Positions 1 to 5,733 are shown, counted from the stretch's first letter. The stretch: 5,920 bases of DNA from an uncultured Clostridia bacterium (GCA_946184215.1 CAMHER010000126.1:1-5920), one strand, 5' to 3'. Notes: generated from the sequence alone by a model not told the origin. Translations and numbers: made by a program.

Positions 1-535
1 CGAGCAGCGTGCCGATGTCGGGGTAGTTGATGCTGGAAAAGGCGGCATAGCTCTTCGAGCAGGTTTTTCGGGCCCGGGTGCCGGTGATCACGCGGCCGGA
101 AAAGACAATGTTCACGCCGTGGATTTTCTCCGAGCAGGCGCAGACAAAGGCATCGTAGAGATTGAGCTTTGAGTCTGTGGAGTCATAGTTGATGGGCTTT
201 TGGGCACCGGTGAGGATGATGGGCTTTTCCGCCCCCTGCACCAGGTAGGACAGCGCCGCGGCGGTATAGGCCATCGTATCCGTCCCGTGGCTGATGACGA
301 AGCCGTCATAGCGATCATAGTTCTCCCGCAGCGCCGCGGCGACAGACAGCCAGTGGGCGGGCGTGATATTGGTGGAGTCGATCGAGAAAAGGGACAGAAA
401 ATCCACCCGGCACAGCTTCTCCACCGCCGGGACATAGCGCAGCAGCTGCGCGGGGGTGAGTTCGGGGCTGAGACCCTCGCTCGTCATCTCCGAGGCGATC
501 GTGCCGCCGGTCCCGATCAAAAGGATACGCTTCAT
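1..535 (-). CDS. ansA: L-asparaginase, cytoplasmic (AnsA-like), N-terminal part only
   Basis: Hydrolyses L-asparagine to aspartate and ammonia. The reading frame is open from the ATG at 535-533 to the left edge, giving 178 residues of a protein that usually has about 330, so the C-terminal domain lies outside the window. The family signatures are clear: TGGTIAS at residues 9-15 with the nucleophilic Thr12, SHGTDTM at 82-88 with the second catalytic pair Thr85-Asp86, LTGAQKP at 108-114, and a TRARKT segment at 153-158 whose Lys157 matches the catalytic lysine of E. coli asparaginases. The first catalytic motif starts right at the N-terminus with no signal peptide, so the enzyme should be cytosolic (type I-like rather than periplasmic type II). 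The start is supported by two tandem AAGGAG sequences just upstream. It is transcribed away from the VTC operon from its own promoter. Strict substrate preference (Asn versus Gln) cannot be read from this part. Confidence 0.93.
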   Translation of the reverse strand, partial: MKRILLIGTGGTIASEMTSEGLSPELTPAQLLRYVPAVEKLCRVDFLSLFSIDSTNITPAHWLSVAAALRENYDRYDGFVISHGTDTMAYTAAALSYLVQGAEKPIILTGAQKPINYDSTDSKLNLYDAFVCACSEKIHGVNIVFSGRVITGTRARKTCSKSYAAFSSINYPDIGTLL

Positions 536-536
536 G

Positions 537-548
537 CTCCTTCTCCTT
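537..548 (-). promoter_or_regulatory. Tandem Shine-Dalgarno sites of the asparaginase gene
   Basis: On the minus strand AAGGAG occurs twice back to back (548-543 and 542-537). The distal copy is 7 nt from the ATG, the usual spacing. The proximal copy is only 1 nt away and is probably too close to be used. The distal copy fixes the start codon at 535. Confidence 0.75.
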
Positions 549-551
549 CTC

Positions 552-570
552 CCCGCGCCGATGGCGCGGG
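552..570. other. 8-bp GC hairpin in the asparaginase leader
   Basis: CCCGCGCC (552-559) pairs perfectly with GGCGCGGG (563-570) around a 3-nt loop. In the asparaginase mRNA it sits about 3 nt upstream of the distal Shine-Dalgarno, so it could affect ribosome access. Read on the plus strand it is followed by TTTTACATTTT and looks like a weak intrinsic terminator, which would stop antisense transcription leaving the asparaginase gene. The structure is visible; either role is inference. Confidence 0.5.
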
Positions 571-605
571 TTTTACATTTTCGTTCTTTTCGTTCTTTGT
601 CTTTC

Positions 606-634
606 ATTATAACAAGCGGCACGAAAATATGCAA
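606..634 (-). promoter_or_regulatory. Promoter of the asparaginase gene
   Basis: Minus-strand -10 is TATAAT (611-606), a perfect consensus. Exactly 17 bp upstream is TTGCAT (634-629), a partial -35 match that keeps TTG. The predicted start of transcription is near 599, giving a leader of roughly 64 nt that includes the GC hairpin and the tandem Shine-Dalgarno sites. Confidence 0.65.
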
Positions 635-670
635 CTTGCGCCGCTGCAGGCGGGGACGGGAAAGAAACCG

Positions 671-699
671 TTGAAAAGTGACGGCTTTCATGATATCAT
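671..699 (+). promoter_or_regulatory. Promoter of the VTC-DUF4956-lipoprotein operon
   Basis: The -35 TTGAAA (671-676) and -10 TATCAT (694-699) are separated by 17 bp, and a TG at 691-692 one base before the -10 makes it an extended -10 promoter. The predicted transcription start is near 706, giving a short leader of about 35 nt. With the asparaginase promoter at 606-634 it forms a divergent pair whose -35 boxes are about 37 bp apart. No operator-like repeat was seen between them. Confidence 0.65.
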
Positions 700-724
700 A
701 ACTAAATTGTAAGAGAAAACCACC

Positions 725-732
725 GGAGGGAG
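725..732 (+). promoter_or_regulatory. Ribosome binding site for the VTC-domain gene
   Basis: GGAGGGAG (725-732) lies 8-11 nt before the GTG at 741. It supports GTG as the start codon; there is no in-frame ATG nearby. Confidence 0.7.
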
Positions 733-740
733 AGAAACAC

Positions 741-1463
741 GTGGAGGAGACGAAGCTTACCTTCAAGCGGTATGAGAAAAAGTATCTTCTCTCCCGTGAG
801 CAGTATGAAAAGCTCTTCCGGGAACTGCAGAACCATATCGTGCCCGACGCGTATCACCGCAGCACGGTGTGCAGCATCTACTACGACACCGACGACTACG
901 AGCTGATCCGCCGCTCGATCGAGGCGCCGGTCTATAAGGAAAAGCTGCGCCTGCGCAGCTACAACGTTCCGGACGAGAACGGCACCGTGTTCATCGAGCT
1001 GAAAAAGAAGTTCAAGGGCATGGTCTACAAACGCCGCGTCGCCATGGGCGCAAAGGCGGCCATGGACTATCTGGCCGGGCGGGCGACAGCGCCCGAGCGC
1101 TCGCAGATGACAAAGGAGATCGACTGGTTCCTCAGCCAAAACGCCGTGAAGCCCAAGGTCTTTATCGCCTGCGACAGAAGCGCCTGGGTCGACCGGGACA
1201 ATAGCGAGCTGCGCATCACCTTCGACGAAAACCTGCGCTGGCGCACGGAGGATCTGGACCTAACCCACGGCAGCCGCGGCGAGGATCTGCTGGAAGAGGG
1301 CAGCGTCCTGATGGAAATCAAGATCCCGGGCACAACGCCGCTGTGGCTGGCGCATCTGCTCTCTGACCAGACGCTTTTCCCTACCAGTTTTTCCAAATAC
1401 GGAACCTGCTATAAAAACCATATCCTCAGCGAATATTTTAACGGAGTGATCGTTTGTGTTTAA
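741..1463 (+). CDS. VTC-domain protein (polyphosphate polymerase / triphosphate tunnel fold)
   Basis: A 240-residue soluble protein of the VTC domain family (PF09359, CYTH/triphosphate tunnel superfamily). In yeast Vtc4 this domain makes polyphosphate from ATP inside a basic tunnel. The stand-alone bacterial members have no SPX domain, and their product is largely untested. Tunnel-type motifs appear in order: RYEKKY (10-15), SIYYDTDDY (45-53), KEKLRLRSY (66-74), FIELKKKFKGMVYKRRV (84-100), CDRSAW (144-149), LRITFDE (157-163), LMEIKI (190-195) and FSKYG (217-221). By position, Lys14, Arg70, Arg72, Lys88, Lys97/Arg98, Arg146, Arg158, Glu192 and Lys219 fit the conserved basic and metal-binding residues of Vtc4, so the active site looks intact; this alignment was done by eye. 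The start is GTG. The last 8 bp overlap the start of the DUF4956 gene. There are no membrane segments, so the protein is expected in the cytosol, perhaps docked on the DUF4956 protein. Confidence 0.9.
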   Translation: MEETKLTFKRYEKKYLLSREQYEKLFRELQNHIVPDAYHRSTVCSIYYDTDDYELIRRSIEAPVYKEKLRLRSYNVPDENGTVFIELKKKFKGMVYKRRVAMGAKAAMDYLAGRATAPERSQMTKEIDWFLSQNAVKPKVFIACDRSAWVDRDNSELRITFDENLRWRTEDLDLTHGSRGEDLLEEGSVLMEIKIPGTTPLWLAHLLSDQTLFPTSFSKYGTCYKNHILSEYFNGVIVCV

Positions 1464-2118
1464 TTGTGTGATCCCCGCGGTGATGACCGTCTCCGCGTTT
1501 TTGATCTGTGTCATGGCCGCGCTTGTCCTCGGACTGCTGACAGCGCTGGTCTTTTCCTTCCGCAGCGAGCACAGCGGAAATCTGCCCTTCGCGCTCGTAC
1601 TCGTCCCGCCGATCGTCACGCTGGTGATCATGATGGTCAACGGCAACATCGGCGCGGGGCTCGGCGTGGCCGGCGCCTTTTCGCTGATCCGCTTTCGCAG
1701 CGCGCCCGGCACGGCGCGCGAGCTCAGCGGCCTGTTCACCGGCACGGCGATCGGCCTGGCCTGCGGCATGGGCTATGTGGGCATCGCGGCGCTGTTCTTC
1801 CTCATTGTGGCCGTAACGGTGCTGACTCTGACGCTGCTGCGCTTCGGCGAGACGAGCCGCAGCTTCCGCCATCTGAAGGTCACGATCCCGGAGAACCTGG
1901 ACTATGACGGGCTTTTCGATGACCTTTTTGAAAAGTATACCACTTCCCATGAGCTTGTCCGCGTCAAGACCACAAACATGGGCACGCTCTATGAGCTGAC
2001 CTACGATATCAATCTGCGCGGGGGCGACGTGTCCAAGGAATTCATGGACGAGCTGCGCTGCCGAAACGGCAATTTGAACATTATCTGCGGACGCGAGTCC
2101 GACAAGGACATGCTGTGA
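1456..2118 (+). CDS. DUF4956 membrane protein
   Basis: A 220-residue integral membrane protein of the DUF4956 family; its biochemical function is not established. Hydrophobic segments lie at about residues 7-34, 43-62, 65-79 and 92-129 (the last long enough for one or two helices). They flank the family's conserved GAFSLIRFRSAPGTARELSG stretch (73-92) and a glycine-rich GTAIGLACGMGY (96-107). A soluble tail (about 139-215) with LKVTIPENLDYDGLFDD and a conserved RCRNGNL near the end looks like a small alpha/beta sensory or interaction domain. The GTG start at 1456 overlaps the VTC gene by 8 bp and has GGAG 9 nt upstream, inside that gene. The alternative of a later start would remove most of the first helix. 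The family is often encoded next to VTC-domain genes, which suggests a shared complex in which it could act as channel, anchor or regulator. That role is inference. Confidence 0.88.
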   Translation: MFNCVIPAVMTVSAFLICVMAALVLGLLTALVFSFRSEHSGNLPFALVLVPPIVTLVIMMVNGNIGAGLGVAGAFSLIRFRSAPGTARELSGLFTGTAIGLACGMGYVGIAALFFLIVAVTVLTLTLLRFGETSRSFRHLKVTIPENLDYDGLFDDLFEKYTTSHELVRVKTTNMGTLYELTYDINLRGGDVSKEFMDELRCRNGNLNIICGRESDKDML

Positions 2119-3629
2119 TGAAAAAAGGGCTTGTACTTCTTCTCCTCTGCGCGCTGTGCCTCGGTGCGCTCACAGGCTGCGGCGACATTGCGATCGGCCC
2201 CGCGCCGGCGGCTCCTTCCGCCGAGAGCGGGAGCGCTTCCGCCCCCGCGGCCTCGGCCTCGGGCGGCATCGAGCCGGCCGGCGTGAGCGTCATCACACTC
2301 AGCGGCAGCGGCGCAAAGGCTTCGGGCGGCGGCGTTTCGGTCAGCGGCAGCGTCGTGACGATCGCCTCTCCGGGCGAATACAGTGTCAGCGGCACGCTCG
2401 ATGACGGCTGCATCGTCGTCAACACCGGCGAGGTCAAGGGCGACGTGCGCCTCACGCTCAACGGCGCTTCCGTCACCTGCCTCTCCGGCGCGGCCATCCG
2501 CGTGGAACAGGCAAAGAATTTTGACCTGGTGCTGGCGGACGGAACGCAAAACCGGCTTGTCTCCGGCACGCAGAGCGATACCGTCGAAGAAAAGCTGGAG
2601 GGCGCGGCCCTCTTCTCGGAGGATGATGTGGACATTCTCGGCAGCGGTTCGCTGGAGATCTGCGGATATCTCAACAACGGCATCACCTGCAAGGACGACC
2701 TGGACATCCTCAGCGGCACGCTTACGGTCACGGCCGTGAACAACGGCATCAAGGGCTCGGAGTCGGTGGAGATCTCCGGCGGCAGCCTTGCCGTTACAGC
2801 GGGCAACGACGGCATCAAGTCCAGCTCCGCGAAAAAGGAGGGCAAGGGCTTCGTCACGATCTCCGGCGGCAGCATCACGGTCAGCGCCGGCGGCGACGGC
2901 ATTGCCGCCGAGACCGATCTGACCGTTACCGGCGGCGAGGTGCAGGTGACCACGCATGGCGAGCGGGAGCTTGTCAGCTGCAAGGCCCTCAAGGCCAAAG
3001 GAACGCTCACGGTCTCCGGCGGCACGCTGGACATCGACAGCGCCGACCATGCGATCCACTCCGCCGCCGATATCCGGATCGACGGCGGCACTCTCACGAT
3101 CGTCTCCCGCGCGGGCAAGGGTCTTTCCGCTCACGGCTCGCTGGAAATCGCGGACGGTTTTGTGGACGTGATTTCTGCCGACGACGGGGTCGAGGCGCAT
3201 GACACGCTCACGATCTCCGGCGGCGGACTGCGGCTGTTGGCCGGAGCGGACGGACTGAAGGCCGGCAGCAAGAACGCACCCGGCGCCGGTACGCTCCTGA
3301 TCGCGGGCGGCAGCGTTACGCTCAGCGCCCATGCCGACCCCATCGACGCCAAGGGCGGCGCTGTGATCACCTCCGGCAGCTTCTCCGGCGTCGGCACGCC
3401 GAAAACGCCGAAGGGCTTTTCTTCCGACAGCAGCCAGCGCTCGCTTCTCTTTGCCTTCAACGGCGCCGGGGACACGGCGGCCGAGGTGCGGACAGCCGAC
3501 GGAACGGTAGTCGGCGCTATCGAGGCGCGCTGCGGCTACACCTGCGCGATCTTCTCCCATCCGGAACTGGAGAGCGGAACCTACAGCCTGAACTGCAGGA
3601 CTCTCACGGCCTATGCCGACGCGTCCTGA
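2118..3629 (+). CDS. Lipoprotein with Cthe_2159-like beta-helix (carbohydrate-binding domain)
   Basis: A 503-residue surface lipoprotein. A lipoprotein signal peptide (residues 1-20, MKKG then a Leu-rich core) ends in the lipobox LTGC with Cys21 as the lipidated residue. A Ser/Ala/Pro-rich spacer follows to about residue 55. Residues 56-190 form the N-terminal part of the fold (e.g. GEYSVSGTLDDG at 86-97), and 195-420 contain nine or more rungs of about 20-29 residues with a repeated I-S-G-G-x-hydrophobic pattern followed by D-G-I/V/L. The C-terminal 90 residues (SLLFAF, SHPELESGTYSL) match the end of the PF14262 family, whose member Cthe_2159 is a calcium-binding beta-helix that binds cellulose and acidic sugars. 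The ATG at 2118 shares its A with the stop of the DUF4956 gene and has AAGGA 9 nt upstream. A GTG at 2115 in the same frame is a less likely start that would add one residue. The ligand here is unknown. Confidence 0.85.
   Translation: MKKGLVLLLLCALCLGALTGCGDIAIGPAPAAPSAESGSASAPAASASGGIEPAGVSVITLSGSGAKASGGGVSVSGSVVTIASPGEYSVSGTLDDGCIVVNTGEVKGDVRLTLNGASVTCLSGAAIRVEQAKNFDLVLADGTQNRLVSGTQSDTVEEKLEGAALFSEDDVDILGSGSLEICGYLNNGITCKDDLDILSGTLTVTAVNNGIKGSESVEISGGSLAVTAGNDGIKSSSAKKEGKGFVTISGGSITVSAGGDGIAAETDLTVTGGEVQVTTHGERELVSCKALKAKGTLTVSGGTLDIDSADHAIHSAADIRIDGGTLTIVSRAGKGLSAHGSLEIADGFVDVISADDGVEAHDTLTISGGGLRLLAGADGLKAGSKNAPGAGTLLIAGGSVTLSAHADPIDAKGGAVITSGSFSGVGTPKTPKGFSSDSSQRSLLFAFNGAGDTAAEVRTADGTVVGAIEARCGYTCAIFSHPELESGTYSLNCRTLTAYADAS
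2700..3377 (+). repeat. Beta-helix rung repeats inside the lipoprotein gene
   Basis: Each rung begins with a short strand and a Gly-Gly turn, for example residues 217-233, 246-262, 298-313, 319-335, 342-358, 363-380 and 392-409. Asp/Asn-rich turns recur one per rung: NNGI (208-211), NDGI (230-233), GDGI (259-262), DDGV (355-358), ADGL (377-380), ADPI (406-409). The repeat is visible in DNA: ATCTCCGGCGGCAGC occurs identically at 2772-2786 and 2859-2873, with close copies near 3012 and 3212. The rung at about 268-295 breaks the pattern and contains a Cys. Confidence 0.8.
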
Positions 3630-3643
3630 GGCACTGTTATGGG

Positions 3644-3683
3644 AAACAGCGATCCCCCGCCATACGGCGGGGGATCGCTGTTT
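3644..3683. terminator. Perfect 18-bp hairpin, shared convergent terminator
   Basis: AAACAGCGATCCCCCGCC (3644-3661) pairs without a mismatch with 3666-3683 around the loop ATAC. It lies 14 bp after the lipoprotein stop. The A-run at its left foot and T-run at its right foot give both strands a short U tract, so it can act in both directions. Its right foot overlaps two bases of the regulator gene's stop codon (3682-3684), so one structure serves both converging transcripts. Confidence 0.88.
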
Positions 3684-4743
3684 ATATGCCTTGCTTTTTG
3701 CGCCGCCGGGAGAGACTTCGCTCCAGCTCGCCGCTGTCGATGAACGCGGCAAGCACATACTGATCGTAGACCGGCACGCTGCAGGAATAAAAGCCGAGCC
3801 GCTGCCGGTACTCTGCCATCAGCGCCCGCGGCAGCACCAGATAACCCGTGCGGAACGAGGGCGCGACGGTTTTGGAAAAGGTCGAGAGGTACAGCGTGCG
3901 CTCCGGCAGCAGGGAGGCCAAGGTCTCAATCCTGCCCCTGACTACGGCCAGCTCGGCGCAGTAATCGTCCTCGATCAGCCACGCGCCGCGGCTCTCCGCC
4001 CAGATGGCATAGGCCTTCCGCCTGGCACTTGAGGCGGTGATGCCGCTGGGGTAACTCCGATAGGGCGTCACATGCAGGGCTCCCGCCGCGCAGAGCTTCA
4101 GCGCTTCGTCGGCAATGCCGTCCCCGCCCAGGGGCAGCGGCGTGCAGCGCGCGCCGTTGGCCTCGTATGCGCGCCGGATCTTTTCCCAGCACGGATCCTC
4201 CAGCGCAAAAAGCGTCTCCCGTCCCAGCAGCTGCACCACCAGCGAATAGAGCGACTCGGCGCCCGATCCGATCAGGATCTGCTCCTCATCCACATCCAGC
4301 CCCCGGCTGCGCGCAAGGTAGCGTCGGATCGCGCCGCGCAGCTCCATCGTTCCCATCGGCGGGGATTTGGCCAGAATCCGCTCACCCTTTTCCGCCAGCG
4401 TCCGCCGCATGATGCGGCAGAGCGCGCTGAACGGAAAATCCGCCGGTATGCTCTGCGGAAGACTCATCTCCTCCAGCGCGGCGCGGGGCACGCTCTGCGC
4501 TGCACCGTGGGGGAGCGCGTAAAAACCGCTTCGCTCCCGCGCCTCGATCCAGCCCTCGTCCGAGAGAAGCGCCAGGGCGTGCTCCACGGTGATCACACTC
4601 ACGCCAAGCTCAGAGGCAAACGCGCGCTTGGAGGGAAGACGGCTGCCCGGCGGATATACACCGGCGGCCAGCGCGTCCTTCAACTGGGTATACAGCTGGC
4701 GGTAGGCGCTGCCTCCGCCCGGCTCAATCACAAATCTGGTCAT
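3682..4743 (-). CDS. pdxR: MocR/PdxR-type regulator, apparently truncated at the C-terminus
   Basis: A 353-residue GntR-family regulator of the MocR subfamily. It has an N-terminal winged helix (about residues 10-75: GSRLPSKRAFASELGVS, then VITVEHALALLSDEGWI) joined by a linker to a fold-type I aminotransferase-like domain. That domain shows GTMELRGAIRRYL (131-143), IGSGAESLY (158-166), ALEDPCW (180-186), TPYRSYPSG (226-234), LIEDDY (256-261, with the Asp that contacts the PLP ring nitrogen) and STFSKTVAPSFRTGYLVLP (287-305) with PLP-binding Lys291. It lies divergent to a pyridoxal/pyridoxamine kinase gene, the usual setting for PdxR, which senses PLP and controls B6 genes. MocR proteins are usually about 450-490 residues; this one stops after ERSLSRRRKKQGI, so most of the C-terminal small subdomain is missing and the shared terminator follows at once. 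The start ATG (4743-4741) has AAGGA 9 nt upstream. The pdxR name rests on context. Confidence 0.85.
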   Translation of the reverse strand: MTRFVIEPGGGSAYRQLYTQLKDALAAGVYPPGSRLPSKRAFASELGVSVITVEHALALLSDEGWIEARERSGFYALPHGAAQSVPRAALEEMSLPQSIPADFPFSALCRIMRRTLAEKGERILAKSPPMGTMELRGAIRRYLARSRGLDVDEEQILIGSGAESLYSLVVQLLGRETLFALEDPCWEKIRRAYEANGARCTPLPLGGDGIADEALKLCAAGALHVTPYRSYPSGITASSARRKAYAIWAESRGAWLIEDDYCAELAVVRGRIETLASLLPERTLYLSTFSKTVAPSFRTGYLVLPRALMAEYRQRLGFYSCSVPVYDQYVLAAFIDSGELERSLSRRRKKQGI

Positions 4744-4754
4744 ATAAAAAAGTC

Positions 4755-4787
4755 CTTATCTGGTAGTATCAATAAGACCAGTTCCAG
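4755..4787. promoter_or_regulatory. Candidate PdxR operator between regulator and kinase genes
   Basis: CTTAT-CTGGT (4755-4764) is followed after 7 nt by ATAAG-ACCAG (4772-4781). The two 5-mers recur as reverse complements but in swapped order, with CTGGT/ACCAG as an inverted pair 12 nt apart. A further CCAG at 4784-4787 makes a direct repeat with 4778-4781. The block sits just upstream of the kinase -10 where an activator would bind, and inside the regulator's likely leader where it could repress. That this is the PdxR site is inferred from position. Confidence 0.5.
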
Positions 4788-4795
4788 CGTATACT
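4767..4795 (+). promoter_or_regulatory. Candidate kinase promoter, poor -35
   Basis: TATACT (4790-4795) is a 5-of-6 match to the -10 consensus. The hexamer 17 bp upstream, TATCAA (4767-4772), is a poor -35 that lies in the candidate operator. This fits an activator-dependent promoter. The predicted leader is about 40 nt. Confidence 0.45.
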
Positions 4796-4814
4796 CTTTT
4801 TCGAAAGATGTCAA
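4788..4814 (-). promoter_or_regulatory. Candidate regulator promoter
   Basis: The minus strand has a perfect -35 TTGACA (4814-4809). The best -10, TATACG (4793-4788), is only 15 bp away, short of the ideal 17. It overlaps the kinase -10 because GTATAC (4789-4794) is a palindrome, so the two divergent promoters may compete. Confidence 0.35.
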
Positions 4815-4830
4815 GCAGCAAAACCAGAAT

Positions 4831-4837
4831 AGGAGGA
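4831..4837 (+). promoter_or_regulatory. Ribosome binding site of the kinase gene
   Basis: AGGAGGA (4831-4837) gives a near-ideal Shine-Dalgarno with 6 nt between AGGAGG and the ATG at 4843. It decides the start: the same frame stays open for more than 250 codons upstream, but that part is antisense to the regulator gene. Confidence 0.85.
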
Positions 4838-4842
4838 CGCTT

Positions 4843-5676
4843 ATGCCATATCGTAAACTGTTGACCATTCAGGACATCTCCTGCGTCGGCCAGTGCTCGC
4901 TGACCGTGGCGCTGCCGATCCTGTCGGCTGCGGGGATGGAGACCTGCATTTTGCCCTCAGCCGTACTCTCGACCCACACGGCCGGCTTCTCCGGCTTTAC
5001 GGTGCGAGATCTGACGGAAGACATGCCCGGTATTGCCGCGCACTGGAAGAAGGAGAACATCCGCTTCGATGCGGTCTATACCGGCTACCTTGGCTCGAAA
5101 GAGCAGATCGGCTATGTTCAGGACATCGTCGGCAGCCTCCGCGTGCCGGACGGCAAGCTGATCGTCGATCCCGCCATGGCCGACAACGGACGGCTGTACC
5201 CGGCCTTTGACGCGGCCTATGTGGAGGAGATGAAAAAGCTGGCCTTCTCCGCGGACATCATCCTGCCCAATATTACGGAGGCCTGCTTCCTTACCGATCT
5301 GGCGTACCGCGAGAGCTATGACGAGGGATATATCGCAGCACTGCTGGACGCGCTCACGGAGCGCGGAGCGAAAACCATCGTCCTCACCGGCGTGGCCTAT
5401 GACGCCTCGCACACGGGCGTGGCGGTGCGCGAGGGCGGCGTGACCCGGTATTATGAGCACCGAAAGATCGCCAAGGGCTGCCACGGCACGGGGGACGTGT
5501 ATGCCGCGGCCTTCGTCGGCGCGCTGGAGAACGGCTTTGACGCCTATGCAGCAGCCGTCCTTGCCGCCGACTATACGGTCAGATGCATCGAAGTGACGCA
5601 GGGCGACGCCTCACATTGGTACGGCGTCAAGTTCGAGCTGGTCCTGCCGGAGTTCATCCGGATGCTTGGAAAATGA
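4843..5676 (+). CDS. pdxK: Pyridoxamine/pyridoxal kinase (ribokinase family)
   Basis: A 277-residue cytosolic kinase that phosphorylates the 5'-hydroxymethyl group of B6 vitamers using ATP, the salvage route to PLP. The family layout is complete: TIQDISCVGQCSLTVALPIL (8-27) for substrate binding, LSTHTAGFSGF (42-52), DAVYTGYLGSKEQI (76-89), VDPAMADNGRLY (108-119), LPNITEA (141-147) with the metal/ATP-binding Asn-Thr-x-Glu pattern, VLTGV in the ATP region, and KGCHGTGDVYAAAF (211-224) with the catalytic Asp218 and anion hole in GTGD. The length is normal for the PdxK/PdxY group. It is divergent from the MocR-type regulator, 99 bp away, and is likely controlled by it. Substrate preference among pyridoxal, pyridoxamine and pyridoxine cannot be read from the sequence. 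A hydroxymethylpyrimidine (ThiD-like) role is less likely given the neighbour and the motif set. Confidence 0.92.
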   Translation: MPYRKLLTIQDISCVGQCSLTVALPILSAAGMETCILPSAVLSTHTAGFSGFTVRDLTEDMPGIAAHWKKENIRFDAVYTGYLGSKEQIGYVQDIVGSLRVPDGKLIVDPAMADNGRLYPAFDAAYVEEMKKLAFSADIILPNITEACFLTDLAYRESYDEGYIAALLDALTERGAKTIVLTGVAYDASHTGVAVREGGVTRYYEHRKIAKGCHGTGDVYAAAFVGALENGFDAYAAAVLAADYTVRCIEVTQGDASHWYGVKFELVLPEFIRMLGK

Positions 5677-5686
5677 TTCATTCAGC

Positions 5687-5727
5687 AAAGCGCGCAGCCG
5701 CGGATCCGATCCGCGGCTGCGTGCTTT
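5687..5727 (+). terminator. Kinase terminator hairpin, 20-bp stem
   Basis: 5687-5706 pairs with 5708-5727; the only non-Watson-Crick pair is one G-U (5692/5722). The centre base is 5707, so the innermost GATC pairs must open to form a loop. It starts 10 bp after the kinase stop and ends in GCTTTC, a short T tract. It most likely ends the kinase transcript. Confidence 0.7.
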
Positions 5728-5733
5728 CAGCTT

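Noticed and set aside
200..712. Plus-strand open frames over the asparaginase start and the divergent promoters
   Set aside because: They run antisense to clear asparaginase motifs and through two well-formed promoters, and no known domain was recognised in them.
700..740. Riboswitch or other structured leader ahead of the VTC operon
   Set aside because: The predicted leader is only about 35 nt and no strong hairpin was seen in it, too short for a known riboswitch class.
1438..1950. Minus-strand open frame rich in Arg, Ala and Gln opposite the DUF4956 gene
   Set aside because: It is low-complexity and typical of an antisense frame of a GC-rich membrane protein. The plus-strand frame has clear membrane helices and a family signature.
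2700..3377. Repeats in the lipoprotein gene considered as a CRISPR array or DNA-level tandem repeat
   Set aside because: Repeat units differ in length and sequence and keep only the protein pattern. There are no regular spacers, and the longest identical DNA run noticed is about 15 bp.
2001..3758. Very long minus-strand open frame (585 codons) across the lipoprotein gene
   Set aside because: It is a shadow of a high-GC, repeat-rich gene. Its translation is rich in Arg, Ala, Asp and Gly without a recognisable fold, has no ribosome site, and crosses the terminator. The plus-strand product has a lipobox and ordered rungs.
4072..4842. Upstream extension of the kinase frame by 257 codons, suggesting a fusion protein
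   Set aside because: The extra part is antisense to the MocR-type regulator and is Arg/Ala-rich with no domain. A strong AGGAGG stands 6 nt before the ATG at 4843, and the kinase fold starts right after that ATG.
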